Below are positions 15,702 through 15,712 of a DNA stretch of 15,712 nt, piece after piece. The notes under the pieces were generated by a model. That model worked only from the letters and a program-made list of their open reading frames with translations, was not told where the DNA came from and made no database searches. Origin of the DNA: Stramenopiles sp. TOSAG23-6 (taxonomy: Eukaryota > Sar); assembly GCA_900128565.1 (NCBI GenBank), contig LT636107.1, positions 1-15,712 on the forward strand, written 5' to 3'. Numbering within the stretch: position 1 is the stretch's first letter; each line of letters opens with the position of its first letter. Both the position numbers and the translations under genes were made by a program.

Positions 15702-15712
15702 AATTTTTTTTT

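Noticed and set aside
1-15712. CRISPR arrays, insertion sequences, transposons, tRNA or rRNA genes
   Set aside because: No direct-repeat/spacer pattern, transposase or reverse transcriptase coding, terminal repeats, or tRNA/rRNA-like segments were seen on either strand.

Overview
The window is nuclear DNA from a eukaryote that builds motile cilia or flagella and has mitochondria. It holds four protein-coding regions packed tightly, and 12.1 kb of axonemal dynein sequence shows no intron interruption. The base composition is AT-rich. All recognised ORFs use standard-code stops (TGA, TAA). A CTAAC-type branch-point motif with a 3' splice site sits at the left edge, and a (CCCTAA)2 tract lies near the right end. 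A zoosporic fungus or another small-genome flagellated protist would fit. The sequence alone does not fix the lineage.

Layout: (1) 51-12194 (+) is a nearly complete inner-arm axonemal dynein heavy chain. By remembered alignment it matches DNAH1 best, including its tail. It is probably cut at the 5' end by the window edge, with the visible part starting just after an intron. (2) 12264-13751 (-) is an F-box protein with a seven-bladed RCC1 propeller of exact 52-residue period. It is tail-to-tail with the dynein, with only 69 bases between the stop codons. (3) 13797-14132 is a divergent promoter and leader region with back-to-back TATA-like boxes and short upstream ORFs on both sides. (4) 14133-14774 (+) is an unrecognised protein with two membrane segments. 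Its true N-terminus may be a mitochondrial presequence supplied by an upstream exon. (5) 14775-15071 is intergenic and carries the telomere-like tract. (6) 15072-15701 (-) is a Lys/Cys-rich ORF of unknown family that is open to the right edge.

The genes do not form an obvious pathway: an axonemal motor, a probable ubiquitin-ligase adaptor, a probable mitochondrial membrane protein and an orphan. The main points of interest are hidden 5' exon structure at two genes, a Lys-rich insertion in the dynein tail, the very regular RCC1 array, and the orphan Cys-rich ORF beside telomere-like repeats. I found no clear evidence of a wholly new multi-gene system.
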